DNA of 64,000 nucleotides from Idiomarina sp. (GTDB lineage Bacteria > Pseudomonadota > Gammaproteobacteria > Enterobacterales > Alteromonadaceae), in the NCBI GenBank assembly GCA_020832105.1, contig JAFIFH010000055.1:1-64000 (forward strand), given 5' to 3'. Position numbers and translations under genes: made by a program. The notes beneath the pieces are model-generated. The model saw nothing but the letters and a program-made list of their open reading frames with translations. It searched no databases and was not told the origin of the DNA. Position 1 is the first letter of the stretch. The number at the start of each line of letters is the position of its first letter. This document shows, piece by piece, positions 51,031 through 58,968 of the stretch.

Positions 51031-51450
51031 GTGGCAGCGATACCAGTGATCGAAAGGAAAGCTCAAGAGTACAAAGCCCAGGATGACAGCAGCCCATTTG
51101 GGGAATGGCTGGTCAACCTTAAGGATGCCAGAGCTAAGGCTAAAGTTACTAGAGCTGTGACCCAAATGGAGGCTGGCAACTTCGGTGACCATAAATCTAT
51201 TGCTGACGGCAATGGCTTAAAAGAACGCCGAATCGATTATGGCCCAGGCTACCGCATTTATTACATTTCAGAAGGCGACGAGCTGATCATTTTGTTCGCT
51301 GGTAGCGACAAGTCTGATCAGCAAACGGCAATTGATGCAGCCAAGGATTACTTGGCGGATTATAAAGCAAGAAAACCGAAGAAGGCTGCCCAGCTACAAA
51401 GGTCTGGGCGTACAGCTTCCAAAAAGCGAAAGCGTAGAGCTAAAAAGTGA
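51031..51450 (+). CDS. RelE/HigB-type toxin (type II toxin-antitoxin)
   Basis: This 139-residue protein starts at GTG 51031 behind AAAGGAG; a TTG at 51010 is less likely. The fold-defining segments are FGEWLVNLKDARAKAKVTRAVTQMEAGNFGDHKSIADGNGLKERRIDYGPGYRIYYISEGDELIILFAGSDKSDQ, matching the COG3657 addiction-module killer group (ribosome-dependent RNase fold). A Lys/Arg-rich tail (KPKKAAQLQRSGRTASKKRKRRAKK) is longer than usual and would bind RNA. The antitoxin gene follows 11 bases later, toxin first as in HigBA. Confidence 0.88.
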   Translation: MAAIPVIERKAQEYKAQDDSSPFGEWLVNLKDARAKAKVTRAVTQMEAGNFGDHKSIADGNGLKERRIDYGPGYRIYYISEGDELIILFAGSDKSDQQTAIDAAKDYLADYKARKPKKAAQLQRSGRTASKKRKRRAKK

Positions 51451-51461
51451 GGTAACAGACG

Positions 51462-51785
51462 ATGGCTTTAACACGTGAATTTAAAGATACAGTCATGGAG
51501 CTATGCCGCGACCCTGAATATCGCAAAGGGTTACTCTTGGAGGCGCTCGAGTCTTACCTTGAGGGAGACATCGTCGTTGGCAATTCTTTGCTCCGAGACT
51601 ATCTCAATGGAACTCAGGCTTTCGATGAGGTAGCAAAAGCACTCCAGATGCAGGAGCCAAGCCTACGCCGCATGGTTAGCCCAAGTGGCAATGCGACTGC
51701 GAAAAATTTGTTTCGCCTCTTTAAAGTCTGTCAGGACCGTGAGGGCATTCAGTCTGCCGACGAGTTTTTAGGTCATGTGGCCTGA
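51462..51785 (+). CDS. HTH antitoxin of the RelE/HigB-type pair
   Basis: This 107-residue DNA-binding antitoxin is of the COG3636 type: FKDTVMELCRDPEYRKGLLLEALESYLEGDIVVGNSLLRDYLNGTQAFDEVAKALQMQEPSLRRMVSPSGNATAKNLFRLFKVC. The xre-like helix-turn-helix covers about 45-85. GAGGT precedes the ATG. It should neutralise the upstream toxin and repress the operon. The pair lies just outside the island edge. Confidence 0.88.
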   Translation: MALTREFKDTVMELCRDPEYRKGLLLEALESYLEGDIVVGNSLLRDYLNGTQAFDEVAKALQMQEPSLRRMVSPSGNATAKNLFRLFKVCQDREGIQSADEFLGHVA

Positions 51786-52130
51786 ATGTTACTTACATTA
51801 CAGCAACTTAAGAAGCTTTGATACGGAGCTAAATTAATGAATATGTCATTGAAAAGATTGGTGGCCCCTCCCAGATTTGAACTGGGGACCAACCGATTAT
51901 GAGTCTAATCCAACCATGTTTTACCAAGCTCCAACCTGCTTTAGAGTCGTTATAAAATATTGATTTAAAAAGCTATTTTAAAATAAACGAATTCATCGTG
52001 TTTCATCTCCCCCCATCAAGGGCCGACCGTTAGGTAACCCCTTAGGGTACCCCCAAACCGCAATTGAACATCAGCTGGCCGAAAATTAGAGCGTACATAT
52101 TTACCCTCTCTAACTTTTGGCGATCCTGGG
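51786..52130. other. Attachment region between antitoxin and integrase
   Basis: This 345-bp spacer contains the tRNA fragment (listed separately), an AT-rich stretch, and a GC-rich inverted element GGTAACCCCTTAGGGTACC-like at about 52036-52055. The latter may be an integrase arm site or terminator. No gene is seen. Confidence 0.45.
51859..51905 (-). other. 47-nt 3' tRNA fragment (CAT anticodon), attachment-site scar
   Basis: Read on the minus strand from 51905 this begins in the anticodon arm as GACTCATAATCGG, then GGTCCCCAGTTCAAATCTGG (T arm), and ends AGGGGCCACCA. It matches the 3' 47 bases of a tRNA-Ile2 (CAT, lysidine type) or tRNA-Met, including CCA. The 5' half is absent: bases upstream of the anticodon loop do not complete the stem or a GGCCCCT acceptor strand. 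This is the usual scar of integration into a tRNA 3' end. The orientation places the element to the right, with the intact tRNA beyond the window. Confidence 0.82.
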
Positions 52131-53429
52131 TTGAACAGCGAAAATGGTCGGATTGTAAAGCTAAATAGCTACATACCGGGATTGAATGTGAAAGTATTTA
52201 CGGTGAAACAGATTCAGGCTCTGAAGCCTAAAAAAGAAAAGTTCTACGTTTGGGAAGCCACTGGGCGCCGTAACATAGGATCGCTTGGCGTGTGTGTTTA
52301 TCCCAGTGGCACCAAAACATACCTCTACCGTTATTCCAAGGGCAAGGTACGTCGGCGTATCAAGCTCGGCCAAACGCATTTGGTCTCGTTAGTTGATGCA
52401 CGCACTAAAGTTCAGGAGTACTCATATAAGGTGTCAATTGGTGAAGATCCGTTGCCTCAATGCAACAAGATTGAAGCTTCCCAGGCCAGCGGCACAATTG
52501 AGGACATGTTCAGCTACTACATCGAAAAAATGAAGGCCGATGGCAAACGCTCGTATAATGAGGTGATTTCGGCAGTAGAGCGAGATGTATATGTGGAAAT
52601 TGACAAGTCCATAGCCGCTAACGAAGTAACGTCTCGCCAAATCGCCGAGATTCTGGCCAAAATGATACAACGCGGTGCCGCAACTGGCTCAAATCGCCTG
52701 CGCTCGTATCTACATGCAGCCTTTAATACCGCGATTAAACATGACAACGACCCTGCGAATCTGCATAACCAAATGCGGTTTGGGCTCACCCAAAACCCGG
52801 TTACCCCAGTACCTCGGCAAAACGTAGAGAAGGTTGGCGAGCGAGCGCTAAGTGAAAATGAGCTAGCAACCCTGTTAAAAGATATTCAAGCGACTGGCTT
52901 CAGCCCGCTTACCAAGTTCGCAATCCTGCTGTGCCTATACGGCGGTGGCCAGCGCCCATACGAGGTGATCAACACCAGATACTCTTGGATTGATATACAA
53001 GCTAAAACCTGGACGATACCAGGAACGATCACGAAGAATAAATTAGAATTAGTGATACCAATGAGCAAGCAACTTACGGCTCTGATCGAGGAATCTCGCC
53101 TCTTTGCCTGGAATAGCCCGTTCCTTATCTGCAAGCGGTTAGACCCAGGCCAACCAATGCATACCAGCAGTATTGCTCAAGTATTGCAGCGGTACTGCAA
53201 ACGAAAAGGGATCGAGCCCTTTGTACCCCGCGATCTGCGACGCACTTGCAAAACCTTAATGACCAAACACGGCATAGGTACTATGGAAACTCGCAACCGG
53301 TTGCATAATCATGCCCTTAATGATGTCTCAAACAAGCACTACAACAAGTACGATTATTTTAATGAGAAGCTTGAGATTGTTTGTGAGTGGGGGAACTACT
53401 TGGATAGTTTAGTCGAAAAGCGAGTGTAG
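52131..53429 (+). CDS. Tyrosine integrase of a tRNA-targeted island
   Basis: This site-specific recombinase has about 432 residues from a TTG at 52131; GTG 52188 is an alternative. The N-terminal arm-binding domain (KEKFYVWEATGRRNIGSLGVCVYPSGTKTYLYRYSKGKVRRRIKLG) is of the DUF4102 type of P4-like integrases. A core-binding domain follows, then a catalytic domain with Arg in YGGGQRPYEVIN, PRDLRRTCKTLM (HxxR position, with Arg in place of the usual first His), HNHALNDVSNKHYNKYD with the second His and nucleophile Tyr. It lies 226 bp from the tRNA scar, pointing into the element. Confidence 0.88.
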   Translation: MNSENGRIVKLNSYIPGLNVKVFTVKQIQALKPKKEKFYVWEATGRRNIGSLGVCVYPSGTKTYLYRYSKGKVRRRIKLGQTHLVSLVDARTKVQEYSYKVSIGEDPLPQCNKIEASQASGTIEDMFSYYIEKMKADGKRSYNEVISAVERDVYVEIDKSIAANEVTSRQIAEILAKMIQRGAATGSNRLRSYLHAAFNTAIKHDNDPANLHNQMRFGLTQNPVTPVPRQNVEKVGERALSENELATLLKDIQATGFSPLTKFAILLCLYGGGQRPYEVINTRYSWIDIQAKTWTIPGTITKNKLELVIPMSKQLTALIEESRLFAWNSPFLICKRLDPGQPMHTSSIAQVLQRYCKRKGIEPFVPRDLRRTCKTLMTKHGIGTMETRNRLHNHALNDVSNKHYNKYDYFNEKLEIVCEWGNYLDSLVEKRV

Positions 53430-53618
53430 CCTTCGCTGTTACCAATTTCTCGCACACAAAGTACGCTAACTTTCCTCAGATAAAGTAATGAGCGATTGGC
53501 CAACTCAAAAGTCTGGTTGAGCGGTGACCTTTCACAGATACCTATTGTAATCCTGTATGCTTTGGGATTAATATTTTGTATATTTATTAGTCACTTATCG
53601 AAAGGGAGCTAGTGCTCA

Positions 53619-54170
53619 ATGAATGCAAACGAATCATCCAAGAAGAGTGAGAATAGGCCTTTTTCGTTTCTTGTTAGTGAGCTAAATCGAGGTTTGATTA
53701 TAATTCTTAGCTTGATTGGAGTCTTCCAAGTTTTAGAAACTCTGTCGCCAGGCTTCTCAGCTCTCTTTACCTTCATTAGCTCAGAAACCTTCACGCAACT
53801 GTCTGTACTCGTAGCTATTCTGCTTTGGTTATCTGCGTATGGAGTCCTGCTAGCTTTCATGCCAGTTTGGGACCAATACAAAAAGCCTTTAAGTAAATTT
53901 CTTCATTTTATCTTTGCTATTCTAACGCTTGTTGTCGGGGTGCAGGTCGCTGGTATCACTCAAGCACTCCAAAAGGTTCAAAAGCAAACAGATGAAACTA
54001 TTCTAACGATTCAATTTCGAGCACTTGAAAGAGAAAGACAAAAAGTTAGGAATGAGATGCAAATGCTCGAAAGTGCAATAGTTGATTTATGTCGACATCT
54101 AGATGAGCCCTGCCGGAGCCTCCCTCAAACAGAGAGCAATGATAATTATACAGGCCCCACCAACGACTAG
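53619..54170 (+). CDS. Membrane protein with cytoplasmic coiled coil, unknown function
   Basis: This 183-residue protein starts at ATG 53619 behind GGGAG. Transmembrane helices are predicted at about 25-50, 60-82 and 95-115. A charged helix follows (QALQKVQKQTDETILTIQFRALERERQKVRNEMQMLESAIVDL), then a C-terminal tail with CRHLDEPC. Compact membrane plus coiled-coil proteins of this size occur as effectors in defence islands, but no domain is recognised here. It is AT-rich like the rest of the island. Confidence 0.7.
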   Translation: MNANESSKKSENRPFSFLVSELNRGLIIILSLIGVFQVLETLSPGFSALFTFISSETFTQLSVLVAILLWLSAYGVLLAFMPVWDQYKKPLSKFLHFIFAILTLVVGVQVAGITQALQKVQKQTDETILTIQFRALERERQKVRNEMQMLESAIVDLCRHLDEPCRSLPQTESNDNYTGPTND

Positions 54171-54480
54171 AATCAAAGATAATAAATGAATCGCCATTAG
54201 TTGACTAAACACTTTGTAGATCCCTTTTTCAAATCGTTTTTCATACTCTACTAGCGATAGCTGGCCGTTAAAGCCATGGCGCCGTTATACGGTGTAAAAC
54301 ACCTCTATGTAATCGAGGTATCGCGCCTGAAATGACCCCAGTGAGTACGCTTTGAATTTCAATCGCTCTCGCTTCGGTCAGCTCACCAAATTAACCATGC
54401 CACTACACCAAATATTAGGCCGGTGAAGGAGCAATTAAAACTGCTCTCTACCCCGGCCTAAAGCGTCTCCTCTGACTAGA
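54171..54480. other. Intergenic region with possible insertion-sequence remnant
   Basis: This 310-bp spacer contains short hairpins (for example ACACCTCTATGTAATCGAGGTAT near 54300) and repeat copy B at 54380-54409. The layout of short imperfect repeats suggests an eroded mobile-element end. No reading frame is convincing. Confidence 0.4.
54380..54409. repeat. Diverged 30-bp repeat, copy B
   Basis: This is the partner of 50890-50919, with core CCAAATTAA-CC-ATGCCACTA in the same orientation, 3.5 kb away. The two copies lie on opposite sides of the tRNA scar. Confidence 0.4.
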
Positions 54481-54975
54481 TTACTTTTCTTCAGTGAGAC
54501 GCTGGATAGCACGAATAGCGGCGTTAATTTTCCTAATCGATTCATGAATAGCAGCTTGTTCTCTGATCAAAGGCTCGAACATTCCATGAGTTTGGCGGAT
54601 TATTGGCTCTTTCCATTCTCGGGCAGCCTTTAAGATCTTATCTAGATCCGTAATACCATTTTTATTCCGGGAAATGTCTTTAGCAAATACGCGTGCTTCC
54701 TTTTTCACCAGGTTAATACGGGCATAATTATTTGGATAAATTCGCCAGCGCATATAAACAGCCCCAAACTCCCCGGAATAAACTCGCAGCGACGGCGCAA
54801 CGAGACCTGGCTTTTCCCTTCTGTCACCTTGGGTATTCGCCTTGATTACCTGTCGATTCTTCATCTTCCACATTGCCCAGTACCTGCTAGTTGCATACTC
54901 AAGTCGATCAATCGCTTTCCTTTTGAACCCGAGTAGCTGTTCCCGCGCCTCTTCCAGCCTTACTATATCGGCCAT
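54481..54975 (-). CDS. Unknown protein, possibly MobI-like
   Basis: This 164-residue protein starts at ATG 54975 behind GGAGAGG. It is basic and helical at both ends, with a central beta-rich part (PSLRVYSGEFGAVYMRWRIYPNNYARINLVKKE). The pattern YATSRYWAMWKMKN, then a Pro/Arg strand and xxxYMRWRIY, is reminiscent of MobI, an auxiliary mobilisation protein of SXT/R391-type elements. This assignment is tentative. If right, the island may be mobilisable. It could instead be an unrelated phage or plasmid protein. Confidence 0.6.
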   Translation of the reverse strand: MADIVRLEEAREQLLGFKRKAIDRLEYATSRYWAMWKMKNRQVIKANTQGDRREKPGLVAPSLRVYSGEFGAVYMRWRIYPNNYARINLVKKEARVFAKDISRNKNGITDLDKILKAAREWKEPIIRQTHGMFEPLIREQAAIHESIRKINAAIRAIQRLTEEK

Positions 54976-55410
54976 AACCTCTCCTGTTTGAATACGCCCT
55001 CACTCTGAGAGCTGAGCAAACATTTTCTTGGAAAAATGAGTTAAAGGCCATTCGCTAGAGAGGGTCAAAACATGCCCTCTAAATTTCGTTTTTTTTGTTT
55101 GATAGATACTTAATTAGAATTTAGGCAGTAACTGTGCTTTCACAAGTGCCGAATATGCGGTCCATTGTGTCTGCGAAATCTACTCCAAAAGCGTATCGTC
55201 GCCGGTAACAGATTCACACTATTTAACCCCCGTTAGTTCTGGGTGAGCACTAGGCAACGTTTAAATTACCCAAGCTTCCATAGCAACTCTCTCTACTTAA
55301 ACTGCTTGCGGGGCGTGATGGCTCACCGCTCATTTTTGGTTGATTATTAACCTTCTTTTTTTAACCTGTGCTGCTATTGTAAGGGTGTCGATTTTGAGTA
55401 GGTATTGAGC
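54976..55410. other. Intergenic region before mcrB
   Basis: This 435-bp AT-rich spacer carries the divergent promoters. A weak hairpin AGAGGG-N10-CCCTCT (about 55055-55080) and a GGTT-GATTATT-AACC hairpin followed by TTCTTTTTTT (about 55339-55362) lie in it. No gene or RNA is recognised. Confidence 0.45.
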
Positions 55411-57621
55411 ATGGAAGACCAAAACAAAAACTATTGGCTGGTGGGCTCATCCCGCGGACATAGCGAGGACATGACGGATCACTTGATTAAGAGAGGTATC
55501 TGGGAGTTCTGGCCGTCGAAGAACAAACCAGATCGTTACGCAGACACAATTAAGTCGATGCGGCCCGGAGATAGAATTGCGATAAAGGCCGCATATGTTC
55601 GCAAAAAAAATCTACCGTTTGATAACCACAACCAGCCGGTTGCTGCAATGGGTATTAAGGCGGTGGGTACCATTACTGCCAACCAAGGAGACGGTCGCGT
55701 TGTCGAAGTGGATTGGGAGCCGCGCATTGAGCCGCCAAAGGAGTGGTTTTTCTATACCTACCAGCAATCAATCTGGAAGCCAGATATAAATCACCCAAAA
55801 CGCGGTGAGTTGGCCAGGCAGCTTATCGACTTTGTCTTTCACGATGCGCCCCAGGATATTGATTTCTTCTTAGAGCACAACTTCTGGAGTGATCGTTACC
55901 AGGCAAAATCTACCAACGAACTCGTGAGCACTACGTCTCAGTTTTCATGGGTGACATTTTACGAAGAGTTCGCTTCCAAACTGCTCCGTTATAGGCATGA
56001 TCGCCAAACTTTACTGAATGGGATTGATAAGCTTATCCAGAAAAAGGAAACGCCCTATTTAGAGATCCTTTCTACGGCAAATGAAGATGGCTCGAGAACT
56101 GTCCTTGATGATGTCTGTCCATTTACGGTGATGGCAACATTCAATCGCTCATTAACACCAGAGAATAGAAAGGCGATATGTGCCGCCCTGGGGGAGCTAA
56201 TTGGTGTTGAGTCTCCAGTACCCGATGGGTTCGATGGTATTCCAATCATGAATAACCAGAAATCCTGGTTTTTCACTTCAAAAGAGAAACGCGACCCAAA
56301 TGATATCGATCGCTTGTGGGATATCTTTGAATCAGTCCTCGATTATGCGAAAGCCTGTGATGATGGCCGTGAAGAGGAACTTAAATCTGATTTTGCAGAG
56401 AAGTTTGATCGCGTAATTCTACAAAAGGGATTGCGTTGGACGCCGAGTTTTGGCTTTTATTGGGCGCGACCCAATCACTTTGCGCCTCTTGATCAAAATA
56501 CGCGACGCCTCATTCAAGAATACTTAGACATTGAGTTTCCGTTGGATACGAAGTACGCAGATTTCAAGGGTTACGATTACTTAAACCTGCTCGACACTTT
56601 GAAGGCATGGTTTAGCGAAAGTGACGCCTTTGCCAAAAGCTTCATTGAACTCTCCTACAAGGCGTGGCATCGGATTGACGAAACCAAAGAACCGACGTCC
56701 CCAGAAACCGACAGTGAGCAAGATCCGGAATCTGAAGCCGAAGCTTATGATGTTGAACGCCTGGTTGGTGAAGGTTGCTTTATCGAGCCCGCCACACTAA
56801 CCAGAATGGTTGAACGTTTAAAGTTAAAGAAAAACCTCATTCTGCAAGGTCCACCAGGTACCGGTAAAACATGGTTGTCGAAGCGACTAGCATTTTGCTT
56901 GATGGGTGCACAACGAACTAAAGACATTATAGCGTTGCAGTTTCACCCTACTTTATCGTACGAAGACTTTATTCGAGGTTGGCGCCCCAGTGCAGACGGA
57001 CGGCTACAACTTGTAGATGGGCCTCTCATGCGGGCAGTCGAAACCGCAAAGCGCAATCCGAATAAGCAAATTGTCGTCGTCATTGAAGAAATAAACCGCG
57101 GCAACCCGGCGCAAATTTTTGGGGAGATGCTGACCTTAATCGAATCGAACAAGCGTGACCAACTCTATGGCTTGGAGCTAAGCCATATGCGAGAAAAGGA
57201 AGCGTCGGTGTTTGTTCCTGCCAATCTTTATATTATTGGTACGATGAACAATGCCGACCGTTCATTAACCATGATGGATTATGCGCTCCGTCGACGGTTT
57301 AGTTTCTTTGATTTAGCACCTGAACTTAGCGAGCGCTGGGTGAATTGGCTTGTACAAAAGGCGAAAGTAAAGGAACAGGATGCTCGCACCATTGGGGATC
57401 GTATGCGAGCGCTCAATCAGATAATTGCCGAGGATGACTCTCTAGGTAGGGATTTTCTGATTGGACACAGCTACGTGACACCAAAAGAACACGCGTTACC
57501 TGACGTAGATGATTGGTTTACTGAAATTGTTGAAACGGAGTTGAAACCACTTTTAGAAGAGTACTGGTTTGATCGCCCGGCACAGGTTGCGAATGCACTT
57601 AAAATACTGCGAGGTCAATAG
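55411..57621 (+). CDS. mcrB: EVE-McrB fusion: modified-base-dependent restriction NTPase
   Basis: This protein has about 736 residues from ATG 55411. The N-terminal EVE/PUA-like domain (NYWLVGSSRGHSEDMTDHLIKRGIWEFWPS, GDRIAIKAAY, VVEVDWEP) recognises modified bases in related proteins. A helical middle follows, then the McrB AAA+ domain from about 460: Walker A QGPPGTGKTWLS (about 480-491), Walker B region VVVIEEINRGNPAQIFGEML, and the McrB GTP-specific motif MNNADRS (about 612-618), then LRRRFSFFDL. The stop overlaps the mcrC start by one base. With McrC it forms a type IV restriction complex that cuts DNA containing modified cytosine. Confidence 0.9.
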   Translation: MEDQNKNYWLVGSSRGHSEDMTDHLIKRGIWEFWPSKNKPDRYADTIKSMRPGDRIAIKAAYVRKKNLPFDNHNQPVAAMGIKAVGTITANQGDGRVVEVDWEPRIEPPKEWFFYTYQQSIWKPDINHPKRGELARQLIDFVFHDAPQDIDFFLEHNFWSDRYQAKSTNELVSTTSQFSWVTFYEEFASKLLRYRHDRQTLLNGIDKLIQKKETPYLEILSTANEDGSRTVLDDVCPFTVMATFNRSLTPENRKAICAALGELIGVESPVPDGFDGIPIMNNQKSWFFTSKEKRDPNDIDRLWDIFESVLDYAKACDDGREEELKSDFAEKFDRVILQKGLRWTPSFGFYWARPNHFAPLDQNTRRLIQEYLDIEFPLDTKYADFKGYDYLNLLDTLKAWFSESDAFAKSFIELSYKAWHRIDETKEPTSPETDSEQDPESEAEAYDVERLVGEGCFIEPATLTRMVERLKLKKNLILQGPPGTGKTWLSKRLAFCLMGAQRTKDIIALQFHPTLSYEDFIRGWRPSADGRLQLVDGPLMRAVETAKRNPNKQIVVVIEEINRGNPAQIFGEMLTLIESNKRDQLYGLELSHMREKEASVFVPANLYIIGTMNNADRSLTMMDYALRRRFSFFDLAPELSERWVNWLVQKAKVKEQDARTIGDRMRALNQIIAEDDSLGRDFLIGHSYVTPKEHALPDVDDWFTEIVETELKPLLEEYWFDRPAQVANALKILRGQ

Positions 57622-58742
57622 TGCTCAGCGAATCTGAATCAGAGGTACACGACTACCAAACGGGAATCACCAAATATGGCATCCCAATTCGCAATATATG
57701 GTTGCTACTGCTGTATGCCTCTGATTTATATCGTGCTGGTTATGTTCAGTCTGCAGGCACTGAAAATACTGTGGACGATACCTCAGAGCTCGTCGCCGAG
57801 CTTTTGTGTTATCAGGTAGAGCAGCGACTTCGCAATGCGCTTACTCATGCCTACGTCTCTCGCACAGAAACGCGAACTCGCGTTCGTGGTCAGATAGAGC
57901 TACTGCGCACAGAGCAACAGCAACTGCTGCGCCAGGGCAAGGTAATGTGCACTTTTGAAGCGCTCACACTGAACACAGCTCGCAACTGCTTTATTCGCGG
58001 TGCACTCGAGCACCTGGGTCACTTAGTTACTAATAAGAACTTAGGTAAGCGTTGTGTTCAATTGGCCAAACAGCTGCTACTTCGGGGAATTACTGACCCT
58101 GCCCCCTCCCTCAAAATCATGTGCCGGGAACGCTTTGGCCGACACGATAAAGCCGATCAATCCATGTTTTTTGCGGCTAAGCTGGCTCACCAGCTACGTA
58201 TTCCAACCGAGCAAGAAGGAAACCAAAATCTAAATAATTATCACCGTGACGAGCATGCATTGCGGCAACTTTTTGAAAAGGCAGTTGCAGGGTTTTACGC
58301 TGTTCGTTTCGCAGGGACATCATGGCGTATTCATCAGGGCAAGCAACTATCATGGCAAATCGACGCATATTCCGAAGGGGCGCCCGCAATATTTCCGGGG
58401 ATGAAAACCGATATTGTGCTTGAAAATCTTCAGCAGCAGCGGCGCATTATCATCGACACAAAATTTAGTACCATATTGAAATCGGGTCAGTTTCGCTCCG
58501 ATACACTCCACTCTGGTTACTTGTATCAGTTGTACACTTACTTACGTAGCCAAGAGCACCGCGATGACCCTCTCTCACTTACCAGCGAAGGGGTGTTGTT
58601 GCACCCCAGCACCGGTGTCGATATCGATGAGTTTGTGGTGGTTCAGGGACATCGAATGCGGTTTGTGACGGTGGATTTGGGTTGTGATGCCACTGTTTTC
58701 CAGCGGCAATTGATGGAAGCTATCGCTCTCTATGATGTTTAG
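57621..58742 (+). CDS. mcrC: McrC, nuclease subunit of McrBC
   Basis: This 373-residue protein starts at GTG 57621, sharing one base with the mcrB stop. The N-terminal ITKYGIPIRNIWLLLLYASDLYR matches the McrC beta-barrel start, and the middle has RTETRTRVRGQIEL. The C-terminal PD-(D/E)XK nuclease has Asp264 in MKTDIVLE and Asp279/Lys281 in IIIDTKF, followed by YLYQLYTYLRSQ. It stimulates McrB GTPase and cleaves DNA. Length is a little above E. coli McrC. Confidence 0.92.
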   Translation: MLSESESEVHDYQTGITKYGIPIRNIWLLLLYASDLYRAGYVQSAGTENTVDDTSELVAELLCYQVEQRLRNALTHAYVSRTETRTRVRGQIELLRTEQQQLLRQGKVMCTFEALTLNTARNCFIRGALEHLGHLVTNKNLGKRCVQLAKQLLLRGITDPAPSLKIMCRERFGRHDKADQSMFFAAKLAHQLRIPTEQEGNQNLNNYHRDEHALRQLFEKAVAGFYAVRFAGTSWRIHQGKQLSWQIDAYSEGAPAIFPGMKTDIVLENLQQQRRIIIDTKFSTILKSGQFRSDTLHSGYLYQLYTYLRSQEHRDDPLSLTSEGVLLHPSTGVDIDEFVVVQGHRMRFVTVDLGCDATVFQRQLMEAIALYDV

Positions 58743-58968
58743 CTAGCTTGTCAGCGACCTATGCGGCTTAACGAGAGAGTATAATAATTCACCAGAGCTA
58801 TTCAAAGCATCAAAACTCCAGCTTTTAACTGGGCACGTATAGAGCCCAGACACTCTTAACATACCCGTGCAGCCCATGTAGGTACTGGTATGTAGTGTTG
58901 AACGAAGTTAGCAACAGTACTGGTGTGCTTTTAATACGTGCATAAGGTGGCCTGTTTGCTTCTCATTA

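Noticed and set aside
51859-51960. Complete tRNA gene
   Set aside because: Only the anticodon loop to CCA end is present; no 5' acceptor strand, D arm or matching anticodon stem is found upstream.
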